Positions 24,053 to 31,597 of a stretch of DNA of 64,000 nucleotides are shown one piece after another. Source of the stretch: Pollutimonas bauzanensis. Its GTDB lineage: Bacteria > Pseudomonadota > Gammaproteobacteria > Burkholderiales > Burkholderiaceae_B. Under the pieces are notes generated by a model, which saw only the letters and a list, made by a program, of their open reading frames with translations, made no database searches and was not told where the DNA came from. The stretch's first letter is position 1, and every line of letters begins with the position of its first letter. The stretch is taken from NCBI RefSeq assembly GCF_900129885.1, contig NZ_FQXE01000001.1:248001-312000 (forward strand). The letters run 5' to 3'. A program made the translations under genes and the position numbers.

Positions 24053-24130
24053 CACCGGACCAAGCCTGGCGGCATCGAAGCCGGACATCAAAGCCCAAGC
24101 GAGCCGCCTCTGGCAAGGCGGCTGCGCACG

Positions 24131-25234
24131 CTATGCGGCGCTCAGGGCCGGGTAGTCGGTGTACCCCCGCGCGCCGTTGCCATAGCCATACAGACGATCC
24201 TGGTCTATCGGGTTGAGGGGCGCGCCTTGCCAGAGCCGTTCGACCAGATCGGGATTCGACACGTAATTCCTGCCGAAGGCGATGAGGTCGGCGCGATGGC
24301 TGGCGATGGCGCTTTCCGCCTGGACGAGATCATAGCCATTGTTCGCGATCCACGTGCCATGGAAGCGTTCGCGCAGCGCGCCGAAATCGAAATCTGGCGC
24401 GATATCGCGCGGCCCGCCCGTCGCGCCCTCGATGATGTGGACATAGACCGGCGCCAGGCGATCGAGCACTTCCACCACATGGTTGAACAGCGGCTGGGGA
24501 TCGGAATCAGATATGCCATTGGCGGGCGTCACCGGCGAGATGCGGATGCCGGCGCGCTCTGGCCCGATCTCGGCGATCACCGCTTGCATCACCTCGCTCA
24601 GGAAGCGGACACGGTTCTCGACGGAGCCGCCATAGGCATCGCTGCGCTGATTGGCGCCGTCGCGCAGGAACTGGTCGATAAGGTAGCCATTGGCGCCATG
24701 CACTTCGACGCCGTCGAAGCCGGCGGCGATCGCATTGGCCGCCGCCTGGCGGAAGTCGGCGACGATGCCCGGAATCTCCGCGATGTCGAGCGCGCGGGGG
24801 GCATCGACATCAAAGAAACCGTCATTCACATAGGTCTTGGTGTTGGCGCGGATTGCGGAAGGAGCAAGGGGTTCGGCATTGCCCGGCTGAAGCGAACGAT
24901 GCGACACCCGCCCCACATGCCAGATCTGCAGGAATATGCGCCCTTCCTTGGCATGCACCGCCTCGGTGACGCCGCGCCAGCCGGCGATCTGCGCGGGGGT
25001 ATGAATGCCAGGCGTATCCTGGTAGCCCTGCGCCGTGGCGCTGACCTGCGTTGCCTCGGCAATGATGAGGCCGGCGGAGGAACGCTGGGCATAATACTGG
25101 GCCATGAGCGGCGTCGGCACATTGCCGGGCGCGGCGCGGTTGCGCGTCAGCGGCGCCATCACGATGCGGTTGGGCAGCGCGAGGCCGCCCAAGCGATAAG
25201 GGCTGAACAATGAAAGGGAAGTATCGTTTGCCAT
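24131..25234 (-). CDS. Old yellow enzyme family FMN ene-reductase (NemA-like)
   Basis: FMN-dependent NAD(P)H oxidoreductase of 367 residues that reduces activated alkenes, N-ethylmaleimide-like electrophiles or nitro compounds in the cytoplasm. Motifs: LFSPYRLGGLALPNRIVMAP at the N-terminus, the substrate-binding His/Asn pair in FDGVEVHGANGYLIDQFLRD, then NQRSDAYGGSVENRVRFLSE, and LIAFGRNYVSNPDLVERL near the end. Length and motifs are normal for the family. No FNR box was seen before it. It probably serves electrophile detoxification in the stress cluster. The DksA-like gene lies 30 bases upstream on the same strand. Confidence 0.93.
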   Translation of the reverse strand: MANDTSLSLFSPYRLGGLALPNRIVMAPLTRNRAAPGNVPTPLMAQYYAQRSSAGLIIAEATQVSATAQGYQDTPGIHTPAQIAGWRGVTEAVHAKEGRIFLQIWHVGRVSHRSLQPGNAEPLAPSAIRANTKTYVNDGFFDVDAPRALDIAEIPGIVADFRQAAANAIAAGFDGVEVHGANGYLIDQFLRDGANQRSDAYGGSVENRVRFLSEVMQAVIAEIGPERAGIRISPVTPANGISDSDPQPLFNHVVEVLDRLAPVYVHIIEGATGGPRDIAPDFDFGALRERFHGTWIANNGYDLVQAESAIASHRADLIAFGRNYVSNPDLVERLWQGAPLNPIDQDRLYGYGNGARGYTDYPALSAA

Positions 25235-25264
25235 GTCTGATGCTTTGATCTATCTGGATTAGGA

Positions 25265-25666
25265 TTACGGGCGATATCCGTGTCCGCCCCCCGGGGCTGC
25301 CGACGCGAGTTCTTTCCTGCTTGCGCAGGCGGTACATCGAGCGGCGGCGGGCTGGGCCAGCAGGCGTTCGCGCGCGATGGGCTTGCCGCAGTCGACACAG
25401 GTTCCATAGCAGCCATCGCGCATCCTTTGCTCGGCCGCTTCGATCCCCTGCAGCAGGCCGCCGTCGATTTCCATCTCAGTGCGGCGTATCGCTTCGAAAC
25501 GCAGGATTTCCGCGTCGTCCGAGCGGCTTCCGACATCCAGGTTCTGCGCTTCGAAGCCGGCTTTTATATCGGCATCCGCCTCCCGGAGGTCATCAAGCGC
25601 TTGGCTTTTCATCACGGCAAGCCGCTGGTGCAACAGGCGAATATCGTCGGTGGATAGATGCTTCAT
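25265..25666 (-). CDS. DksA/TraR family zinc-finger protein
   Basis: A 133-residue protein with the DksA/TraR layout: helical coiled-coil N-terminal part (MKHLSTDDIRLLHQRLAVMK, then DAEILRFEAIRRTEME) and a C-terminal four-cysteine zinc finger (GTCVDCGKPI, then RLLAQPAAARCTACASRKE). Family members bind RNA polymerase through the secondary channel and alter promoter responses. In this short form the aspartates of the coiled-coil tip cannot be judged reliably. It lies just upstream of the old yellow enzyme gene, probably as the first gene of that unit. A 29-bp piece nearly identical to its zinc-finger region recurs at 44906. Confidence 0.88.
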   Translation of the reverse strand: MKHLSTDDIRLLHQRLAVMKSQALDDLREADADIKAGFEAQNLDVGSRSDDAEILRFEAIRRTEMEIDGGLLQGIEAAEQRMRDGCYGTCVDCGKPIARERLLAQPAAARCTACASRKELASAAPGGGHGYRP

Positions 25667-25772
25667 TTGCTTTTCTCCGCAGTGCCTAGTAAAGCCTGCC
25701 CGCTATGGACGGATAATCGGGCGCAGCAACGCCGCCAGCCCGACGCGCCGCCACATTGCATTCTTCTTGCCG

Positions 25773-26228
25773 TCAATTGATGGCAAGCAACTTGGCGCCG
25801 CTCTGGCCGGCCTTCTTCTTGGGCAAGGACAATTCCAGCACGCCATCCTGATATTTGGCCACGGCCTTCGCATCGTCTATCTCGTTGTCGAGGGTGAAGC
25901 TGCGCGACTGCAAGCCATAGTAACGTTCGCTGCGCACAACGGTTTCGTCCTGCTTTTCGTCTTTTTCCTGTTTGGTTTCGGCCGTGATCGTCACCTGCTT
26001 GCCCTGCACGGATACCTTCACATCTTCCTTGTTGACTCCTGGTATCTCGGCTTTCACGGTATAGGCTTGCTCGGTTTCCGAGACATCCATTTTTATTCTC
26101 GGTTCCACGCCGAAATTGGCAAGGCCGGGCTGTATGCGAAAACCTTTGAAGAAATCCTCCAGGCCCCGAAATGGCTCGAAGCGAGCTATATCGGTAAAAG
26201 GGTCGAACCGCGTTAGATTGTCAGCCAT
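25773..26228 (-). CDS. Hsp20/alpha-crystallin small heat shock protein (copy 1)
   Basis: ATP-independent chaperone of 151 residues. N-terminal region MADNLTRFDPFTDIARFEPF, alpha-crystallin domain at about 45-140 (KMDVSETEQAYTVKAEIPGV, then KEDVKVSVQGKQVTITAE), and the C-terminal DGVLELSLPKKKAG including the conserved LxLP-type strand. The start at 26228 is preceded by GAGG. A highly similar gene lies at 28024 with the same upstream FNR-type box and -10 spacing, so the two arose by duplication including the promoter. Confidence 0.93.
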   Translation of the reverse strand: MADNLTRFDPFTDIARFEPFRGLEDFFKGFRIQPGLANFGVEPRIKMDVSETEQAYTVKAEIPGVNKEDVKVSVQGKQVTITAETKQEKDEKQDETVVRSERYYGLQSRSFTLDNEIDDAKAVAKYQDGVLELSLPKKKAGQSGAKLLAIN

Positions 26229-26365
26229 GATCAGCCTCATGAAGAATAGTTGGGTTCAGGTCTTGCCTTTGCTGCCACGCCGGCATCCGGAAAGCATCAT
26301 GCGATTGATACACGATCGATGCACGGCACCGCATACTCATGATATGGCCGCGAGAATGACGGCTA

Positions 26366-26379
26366 TTGACCGGCGTCAA
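26366..26379. promoter_or_regulatory. FNR-type box, first Hsp20 gene
   Basis: TTGAC-CGGC-GTCAA, about 140 bases upstream of the Hsp20 start on the minus strand. TATCAT (complement of 26339-26344) lies 21 bases beyond the box edge as a -10 hexamer; the same spacing is kept in the second Hsp20 copy. Confidence 0.7.
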
Positions 26380-26429
26380 CAAGATCCAGGTTTTTCAAAT
26401 CCTTGCCGGACCGCCTATCTTTCTCGCGC

Positions 26430-26443
26430 TTGACCGTCATCAA
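26430..26443. promoter_or_regulatory. FNR-type box, second BON gene
   Basis: TTGAC-CGTC-ATCAA. The flanking promoter is almost base-for-base that of the first BON gene (19673-19686). Confidence 0.75.
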
Positions 26444-26461
26444 CACGCTAGTCCTCTCTTG

Positions 26462-26480
26462 GCACAGAATCGTTTTGTGC
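26462..26480. promoter_or_regulatory. Palindrome over the predicted -10 of the second BON promoter
   Basis: GCACAGAATCGTTTTGTGC, identical to 19705-19723 and in the same position relative to the FNR-type box. Confidence 0.5.
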
Positions 26481-26546
26481 GCCGCGGCAAATCGTTTCAG
26501 CCTTCCTGGTGCACCCATACTGAACCTTACCGAGATGGAGAGCATT

Positions 26547-27194
26547 ATGAAAGACGATGAACTTCGCCAGGACATTATCGATGAACTCGACTTCGAACCC
26601 AGCATAGACGCCGCCAGCATCGGCGTCGCGGTCGATGACGGGATCGTCACGCTGTCCGGCCATGTCGCCAGCTATGCCGAAAAGGTCGCGGCAGAGCACG
26701 CCGCGCAACGTGTCAGGGGAGTGCGCGGCATCGCCCAGGAGATCGAAGTCCGCTTCCCCGACGCCAAGAAGACCGCGGACGACCAGATCGCCAAGCGGGC
26801 CGTGGACATCCTCGCCTGGAACACCGCGATTCCCGATGGCGCGGTGCTGGTCAAGGTCCAGAAAGGCTGGGTCACGCTGTCGGGAACGGTGGATTGGCAG
26901 TTCCAGCGCATCAGCGCCGCCGACGCGGTGCGCCGGCTCTCGGGCGTGGCTGGCGTCAGCAACCTCATCGAGGTCAAGCCTCAGCTTCATTCCGCCAATG
27001 TCAAGAGCAGCATCGAAAACGCCCTCAAGCGCGGCGCCGAATTCGAAGCCCATGGCATCCGCGTTCAGGTCGAAGGCGGCAAGGTGACCCTGGACGGCGT
27101 GGTGCACAGCTGGCATGAGCGCAGCGCGGCGGAGCGGGCCGCATGGTCCGTCGCCGGCGTAACGTCCGTCAAGGACAATCTGGCCATAGGCTGA
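26547..27194 (+). CDS. Triple BON-domain protein (copy 2)
   Basis: A 215-residue protein of three BON domains, near-identical to the product at 19791: same length and the same DDELRQ, EPSIDAASIGVAVDDGIVT and GVAGVSNLIEVKP segments. Differences cluster in the third domain (for example LHSANVKSSIENALKRGAEF against VHPADIQSSIEGALKRSAAL). Here the first ATG of copy 1 is lost (CATTATG for CATGATG), which fixes the start at MKDDELRQ. Membrane-associated stress role inferred from the domain. It is controlled by the same FNR-type box and palindrome as copy 1, and is followed by a YSC84 gene. Confidence 0.88.
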   Translation: MKDDELRQDIIDELDFEPSIDAASIGVAVDDGIVTLSGHVASYAEKVAAEHAAQRVRGVRGIAQEIEVRFPDAKKTADDQIAKRAVDILAWNTAIPDGAVLVKVQKGWVTLSGTVDWQFQRISAADAVRRLSGVAGVSNLIEVKPQLHSANVKSSIENALKRGAEFEAHGIRVQVEGGKVTLDGVVHSWHERSAAERAAWSVAGVTSVKDNLAIG

Positions 27195-27250
27195 TCCGGC
27201 CTCCCTCCCGGCATGGCATCAAGACCCATGCCCGCGGCGGCAGACGCATT

Positions 27251-27285
27251 CCCTGGCATGCGCCGCGGCCGGTTCCATGCCAGGG
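27251..27285. terminator. Hairpin downstream of the second BON gene
   Basis: CCCTGGCATG (27251-27260) and CATGCCAGGG (27276-27285) are exact complements with a 15-base GC-rich loop. No T-run follows, so termination is only a possibility. Confidence 0.35.
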
Positions 27286-27340
27286 GCGCCGGGCACGAAG
27301 GCCCGCGACCGATGAACCATTCTGAATAGCGGATACTGAA

Positions 27341-27919
27341 ATGAAAAAATCCCTCATAGCTGGCCATATGGCTTTCATGGCGCTCGCATTGAACGTGGCG
27401 CCGCTGTTTGCGCAGGAAACGGCGCCCAGCGTGCAAGTATCGCCCGTGATATTGCAACAAGTAGAGAAGCAGGCCGACGAGGCGCTGCAGCGCTTGTACG
27501 AGCGGGTAAAAGATTCCAAGGAGCTGGTTTCCAAGTCGCGGGGGGTGCTGATCATGCCCGAAGTGGTCGCCGGCGGCGCCATCCTCGGGGTAGAGTACGG
27601 GCGCGGCGTGCTTCGCACCGAAGACGGCGCCCATACCTACTACAACCTCATTACCGGGTCCATAGGCGCAAAGCTGGGCATGGAAAAGAAGACAGTCGTT
27701 TTATTGTTCCTGACCCAGGAGGCGCTCGACCGCTTCCGCAATGGCCAGGGCTGGACTGCCGGCATCGATGGATCGGTCACCATCGCCACGAAAGGAGTGG
27801 CGGGCAATCTGGACACCAATACCGCCCGTTCGGGCATCGTCGGATACGTCGTGACAAATAAAGGGCTAATGCTGGATGCATCGCTGACCGGGGGGCGGTT
27901 TACCAAAGTGGCGCTCTAG
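27341..27919 (+). CDS. YSC84/SYLF-domain exported protein
   Basis: A 192-residue protein with a signal peptide (to about residue 25, VAPLFAQETAP). The SYLF/YSC84 lipid-binding domain follows: ADEALQRLYERVKDSKELVS, KSRGVLIMPEVVAGGAILGV, then GKLRTED-like and YYNLITGSIGAKLG, and WTAGIDGSVTIATKG-type strands near the end. Bacterial members are periplasmic or outer-membrane associated and bind phosphoinositide-like or other lipids in eukaryotic homologues. It follows the second BON gene by 146 bases on the same strand. No FNR box of its own was seen. Confidence 0.85.
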   Translation: MKKSLIAGHMAFMALALNVAPLFAQETAPSVQVSPVILQQVEKQADEALQRLYERVKDSKELVSKSRGVLIMPEVVAGGAILGVEYGRGVLRTEDGAHTYYNLITGSIGAKLGMEKKTVVLLFLTQEALDRFRNGQGWTAGIDGSVTIATKGVAGNLDTNTARSGIVGYVVTNKGLMLDASLTGGRFTKVAL

Positions 27920-28023
27920 CTTAGTGGCGCTGCGGCTACCGCCGCCCCGCTTGCGCCGCCGCCCGGCAAAGGCTGGCGGGCGCGGCGCATGCCGATACTT
28001 TATGGCCGCCCCGCCATTTGCCG

Positions 28024-28476
28024 TCAACTGATGGCAAGCACCTTGGCGCCGCCTTGCCCGGCCTTCTTGGGCAAGGACAATTCCAGCACGCCATCCTGAT
28101 ATTTGGCGACGGCTTGCGTGTCGTCTATGTCGTGCGCCAGGGTGAAGCTGCGCGACTGCCGTCCAAAGTAACGTTCGCGGCGCACGATGGTTTCATCCTG
28201 CTTTTCTTCTTTTTCCTGTTTGGTTTCGGCCGTGATCGTGACCTGGTTGCCCTGCAGGGATACCTTCACATCGTCCTTGCTGACTCCCGGGATCTCGGCT
28301 TTCACGGTATAGGCCTGCTCGGTTTCCGAGACGTCCATTTTTATTCTCGGCTCCACATCGAAATTGCCGGCGGCGGGCTGGATGCGAAAATCCTTGAAAA
28401 AATCCTCCAGGCTCCGTAAGGGCTCGAAGCGAGCGATATCGGAAAAAGGGTCGAACCGCATTAAATTGTTAGCCAT
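28024..28476 (-). CDS. Hsp20/alpha-crystallin small heat shock protein (copy 2)
   Basis: A 150-residue small heat shock protein, a close duplicate of the product at 25773: MANNLMRFDPFSDIARFEPL at the start, KMDVSETEQAYTVKAEIPGV and DDVKVSLQGNQVTITAE in the alpha-crystallin domain, and DGVLELSLPKKAGQ at the C-terminus. The start at 28476 has GAGG before it. It keeps the FNR-type box and the TATCAT -10 at the same spacing. Both copies are divergent from other stress genes, giving the order hsp20-BON-YSC84-hsp20. Confidence 0.93.
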   Translation of the reverse strand: MANNLMRFDPFSDIARFEPLRSLEDFFKDFRIQPAAGNFDVEPRIKMDVSETEQAYTVKAEIPGVSKDDVKVSLQGNQVTITAETKQEKEEKQDETIVRRERYFGRQSRSFTLAHDIDDTQAVAKYQDGVLELSLPKKAGQGGAKVLAIS

Positions 28477-28613
28477 GATCAGCCTCATCAAAGAAAAAGT
28501 CGGGTTCAGGTTTCAGCTTTGCTAGCATGACGGCATCCGCGGGCGCCGGGTGATGGGACACACGCCCGGCGCGGCGCCGTATGATCATGATATGGCCGCG
28601 ACGGCGCCAGCTA

Positions 28614-28627
28614 TTGACCGCTATCAA
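28614..28627. promoter_or_regulatory. FNR-type box, second Hsp20 gene
   Basis: TTGAC-CGCT-ATCAA, with TATCAT (complement of 28587-28592) 21 bases from the box edge on the minus strand, exactly as at the first Hsp20 gene. Confidence 0.72.
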
Positions 28628-28682
28628 CAAGACCCGGGTTTTTTGAATGGGCGGCTCGATGCCCACAGCCTATCGAGCGAGG

Positions 28683-29261
28683 TCATCCGGCGAACTTTGG
28701 GGTTTTCTCATCCAGGCAGGATTGCATCAGCGCCCGGGCGCGTTCAGCGCCCATGGGCTGGCTGTCGAACAGGTTCCGATAGATGATGGGGGCCACAAAG
28801 CGGTCCATGACCTTGTCCACATCCGGCGCGGCTTCGCCGCGCAGGGCGGCGCGGTCGAGTATGACCGCTATCTGCTCGCGGATGTAGGCCGCGCACTGGT
28901 TCTGCCAGCCGCCGTCGGAGGCGCTTGCCATGACATCGCGCACCATGGCCATGCCCGGTTCGGAGGTCATTTCTTCGAAAAATTGCTCGCCCCAGGCGTG
29001 CAGATCGGTGCTCAAGCTGCCGGTGTCGGCCGGCTCGCCGTCAGGCCTGAGGCGCTCTACGGCGACGTCGGCCAGCAGCTCGGACAAATCTCCCCAGCGC
29101 CGATAGATCGTCGACGGTGTGACGCCGGCCCGCGCCGCGATCAGGGGTACGGTAAGCTGCGGCCGGCCGATTTCGGCGACCAGTTCGCGCACCGCCTTAT
29201 GGACGGATTCCTGCACGCGGGCGCTGCGCCCCCCCGGACGAACACATTCACGGATACTCAT
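28683..29261 (-). CDS. TetR family transcriptional repressor
   Basis: A 192-residue regulator with a TetR N-terminal helix-turn-helix at about residues 18-62 (PQLTVPLIAARAGVTPSTIY then RRWGDLSELLADV) and a C-terminal ligand-binding domain of the TetR_C type (HAWGEQFFEEMTSEPG and VAPIIYRNLFDSQPM). It is divergent from the MFS transporter gene at 29346, with an inverted repeat between them. The standard inference is that it represses that transporter and itself until a transported compound binds. Confidence 0.9.
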   Translation of the reverse strand: MSIRECVRPGGRSARVQESVHKAVRELVAEIGRPQLTVPLIAARAGVTPSTIYRRWGDLSELLADVAVERLRPDGEPADTGSLSTDLHAWGEQFFEEMTSEPGMAMVRDVMASASDGGWQNQCAAYIREQIAVILDRAALRGEAAPDVDKVMDRFVAPIIYRNLFDSQPMGAERARALMQSCLDEKTPKFAG

Positions 29262-29272
29262 GGCGCTACGTT

Positions 29273-29301
29273 AACACAAATTATTTGCTTTAAGTAGTGT
29301 T
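29273..29301. promoter_or_regulatory. Inverted repeat between TetR and MFS genes, probable operator
   Basis: AACACAAATT (29273-29282) and AAGTAGTGTT (29292-29301) form an imperfect dyad (8 of 10 pairs) with a nine-base spacer in an AT-rich patch, a usual TetR operator layout. Confidence 0.45.
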
Positions 29302-29345
29302 TGAGCGCACAATCCACTAATGCAATTTTTTTGCGTTTAATTGGA

Positions 29346-30584
29346 ATGAATATGCCTCCTGGTCCCTCCTCCCTGGCCCTGTCGCGCAGCTCCCGCCAGC
29401 CATTCCGGTTCGGACGCCCGGCCGCCACGTGGCTGCAGGCCCTGATCCTGCTTACCTTCATGGCGGCCTCCAGCGCGCCGACGCCGTTGTACAGCATTTA
29501 TCGCGCGAACTGGGGTTTTTCGGCCATTACGCTGACCATCGTTTTCGCCGTCTATGCGATTTCCCTGCTCCTGGCCCTGCTGATGCTCGGGTCGCTATCG
29601 GACCATATCGGCCGGCGGCCCGTCATCATCGGCGCGCTGGCGCTCAATGCCGCGGCGATGGCGGTGTTCATGACGGCCTCCGCCGTGCCGCTGCTGATAG
29701 CGGCGCGCCTGCTGCAGGGGCTGGCTACCGGGGCCGCGACCAGCGCGCTGGCGGCGGGATTGATGGACCTGGATCGCCAGCGCGGGCCGCTGATCAATAG
29801 CGTGGCGCCCATGATAGGCCTTGCCCTGGGCGCCCTGGGTACCAGCATCCTGGTGCAGTTTGCGCCGGCGCCCATGCAAGTGGTGTTCATCGTGCTGCTG
29901 GCGGCGTTTGCCGTCCAGGCGCTGGCTGCCTGTTTCTTGCCGGAGACTTCCAGCAAGCGCCGGGGGGCCCTGGCGGCCATGCTGCCCACCGTGAACGTGC
30001 CGCGCCAGGCATGGCGCGCCTTGCTGCTGATCGCCCCCATGGATGTGGCGGCCTGGGCGCTGGGCGGCTTCTATCTGTCGCTGGGCCCTACCCTGGCGGG
30101 GCGCGTAAGCGGAATCCATGCGCCGGTCATTGGCGGCCTGATGATTTTCGCATTGACCGTCAGCGCCGCCATTGCCGTGCTGCTGCTGCGCGGCTGGGCG
30201 CCGCAGCGCATGCTGGTCTTCGGCGCGTCCGCGCTGACGGCGGGCATTGCGGTCACATTGGCCGGCGTGCATGGCGGCGCGGTATCGTTGTTCTTTCTGG
30301 GCACCTCCCTGGCTGGCGTCGGCTTTGGACTGGGCTTCCTGGGCGCCCTGCGGACCGTGCTGCCCACGGCGCAGCCCCACGAGCGCGCGGGTTTGATGGC
30401 AGCGTTCTATATTCTGAGCTACCTGGCCTTCAGCCTGCCCGCGATTGGCGCAGGCGTCCTGACCCATGCCGTGGGCCTGATCGCCGCGACCGATTATTAC
30501 GGCGCCGCGCTTATCGTATTGGCGGCCGCGGCGTTGATCGGCGCCAGGCTGTTCCCGCCCGGCAGGAAAAAGGCGGCGGCTTGA
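29346..30584 (+). CDS. MFS transporter
   Basis: Inner-membrane transporter of 412 residues with 12 predicted helices and the loop motif between helices 2 and 3 (LGSLSDHIGRRPVIIGALAL). The layout resembles drug or sugar efflux members (FAVYAISLLLALLMLG, then RLLQGLATGAATSALAAGLM). It is divergent from the TetR gene, so probably an inducible exporter; the substrate is unknown. The start is uncertain between 29346 and 29352 (GGA close upstream). A strong hairpin follows the stop codon. Confidence 0.88.
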   Translation: MNMPPGPSSLALSRSSRQPFRFGRPAATWLQALILLTFMAASSAPTPLYSIYRANWGFSAITLTIVFAVYAISLLLALLMLGSLSDHIGRRPVIIGALALNAAAMAVFMTASAVPLLIAARLLQGLATGAATSALAAGLMDLDRQRGPLINSVAPMIGLALGALGTSILVQFAPAPMQVVFIVLLAAFAVQALAACFLPETSSKRRGALAAMLPTVNVPRQAWRALLLIAPMDVAAWALGGFYLSLGPTLAGRVSGIHAPVIGGLMIFALTVSAAIAVLLLRGWAPQRMLVFGASALTAGIAVTLAGVHGGAVSLFFLGTSLAGVGFGLGFLGALRTVLPTAQPHERAGLMAAFYILSYLAFSLPAIGAGVLTHAVGLIAATDYYGAALIVLAAAALIGARLFPPGRKKAAA

Positions 30585-30600
30585 GGCAAACGCAATGCCA

Positions 30601-30627
30601 GGCGTCCGCGCAGAAAGCGCGGACGCC
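30601..30627. terminator. Perfect 11-bp hairpin after the MFS gene
   Basis: GGCGTCCGCGC (30601-30611) and its exact complement (30617-30627) enclose AGAAA, 17 bases past the stop codon. A T-run is lacking, so termination is likely but not certain. Confidence 0.55.
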
Positions 30628-30730
30628 GGAACATGGCGCAGGCGCAATCGAAGCGATCAGCCATATACTGGGCCCTTGTGCGCGACTGCCGGGTGGCGGT
30701 CCGCGAACCGCAACACATGGAGGAACAGGT

Positions 30731-31597
30731 TTGGACACGAATAAAGCCGCCCTGGAGATAGAACGGCTCGATGCGCAATCGAGCAAGGTCCGGACCGCTT
30801 GCGGCCCTGCCGCGAAGATGACGTGGCGGCGATGGGGCGCCGGCCCCGCCGTCGTGCTGGTCCATGGCGGAGCCGGCAGCTGGATGCACTGGATCCGCAA
30901 TATCGAATCATTGGCGCGAACGCGCACGGTATGGGCCCCCGACCTTCCCGGCTTCGGCGACTCCGATCTGCCGCGCGATGGGCTGGATGCCGACACCCTG
31001 GCGCCTTACGTCCTCGGCGGCATGGAGCAGGTGCTGGACGGACAGCGCTTCGACTTGGTCGGGTTCTCCTTCGGCGGGCTGGTTTCCGCGCTGATAGCGG
31101 CCCAGCGGCCGGCGCGGCTCGACCGCCTGGTGCTGGTCAGCGTCGCGGGGCTGGGGCTGCTCGGCCAGCCGCCGCGGCTCAAATCCATGCGCGGGGTCGA
31201 AGACCCGCGGGAGCGCGCCGAAGTGTTCCGGTCCAATCTTAGTGCGCTCATGCTGTCCGACGCCGCCAAGGTCGATGACCTGGCAATCGCCGTCCAGGAG
31301 CGCAGCGCGCCGCGCGACCGGGTCAAGAACCGCAAGCTGGTCTTGACCGATATCATGCTGCGCCTGTCGCAACAGTGGCAGTGCCCCGCTTATGGCGTAT
31401 GGGCGCGGCAGGACGCCTTGTATCGCGGCCAGATCGACCGCCTGCGCAGTGCCGCCGGCGGGCTGGGCCTGCGCGAGACCGCCATCCTCGACGATACGGG
31501 GCATTGGCTTCAATACGAACGCGCCGAAGAATTCAATTGCCTTCTCGCCCGCTTCCTCGGCGAACCGGCATCCCCGGACAACATTCCTCACCGGTGA
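30731..31597 (+). CDS. Alpha/beta hydrolase
   Basis: Cytoplasmic alpha/beta hydrolase of 288 residues: oxyanion region VVLVHGGAGSWMHWIRN, nucleophile elbow GFSFGGLVSALIA (Ser), and the C-terminal catalytic His in DDTGHWLQYERAEEF. The acid residue is probably the Asp in VWARQDALYRG. The start is a TTG at 30731, favoured by a strong GGAGG seven bases upstream, even though the frame is open much further back. The substrate is unknown; the sequence resembles carbon-carbon or ester bond hydrolases of aromatic degradation. Its 3' end overlaps the convergent PepSY gene by 10 bases. Confidence 0.85.
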   Translation: MDTNKAALEIERLDAQSSKVRTACGPAAKMTWRRWGAGPAVVLVHGGAGSWMHWIRNIESLARTRTVWAPDLPGFGDSDLPRDGLDADTLAPYVLGGMEQVLDGQRFDLVGFSFGGLVSALIAAQRPARLDRLVLVSVAGLGLLGQPPRLKSMRGVEDPRERAEVFRSNLSALMLSDAAKVDDLAIAVQERSAPRDRVKNRKLVLTDIMLRLSQQWQCPAYGVWARQDALYRGQIDRLRSAAGGLGLRETAILDDTGHWLQYERAEEFNCLLARFLGEPASPDNIPHR

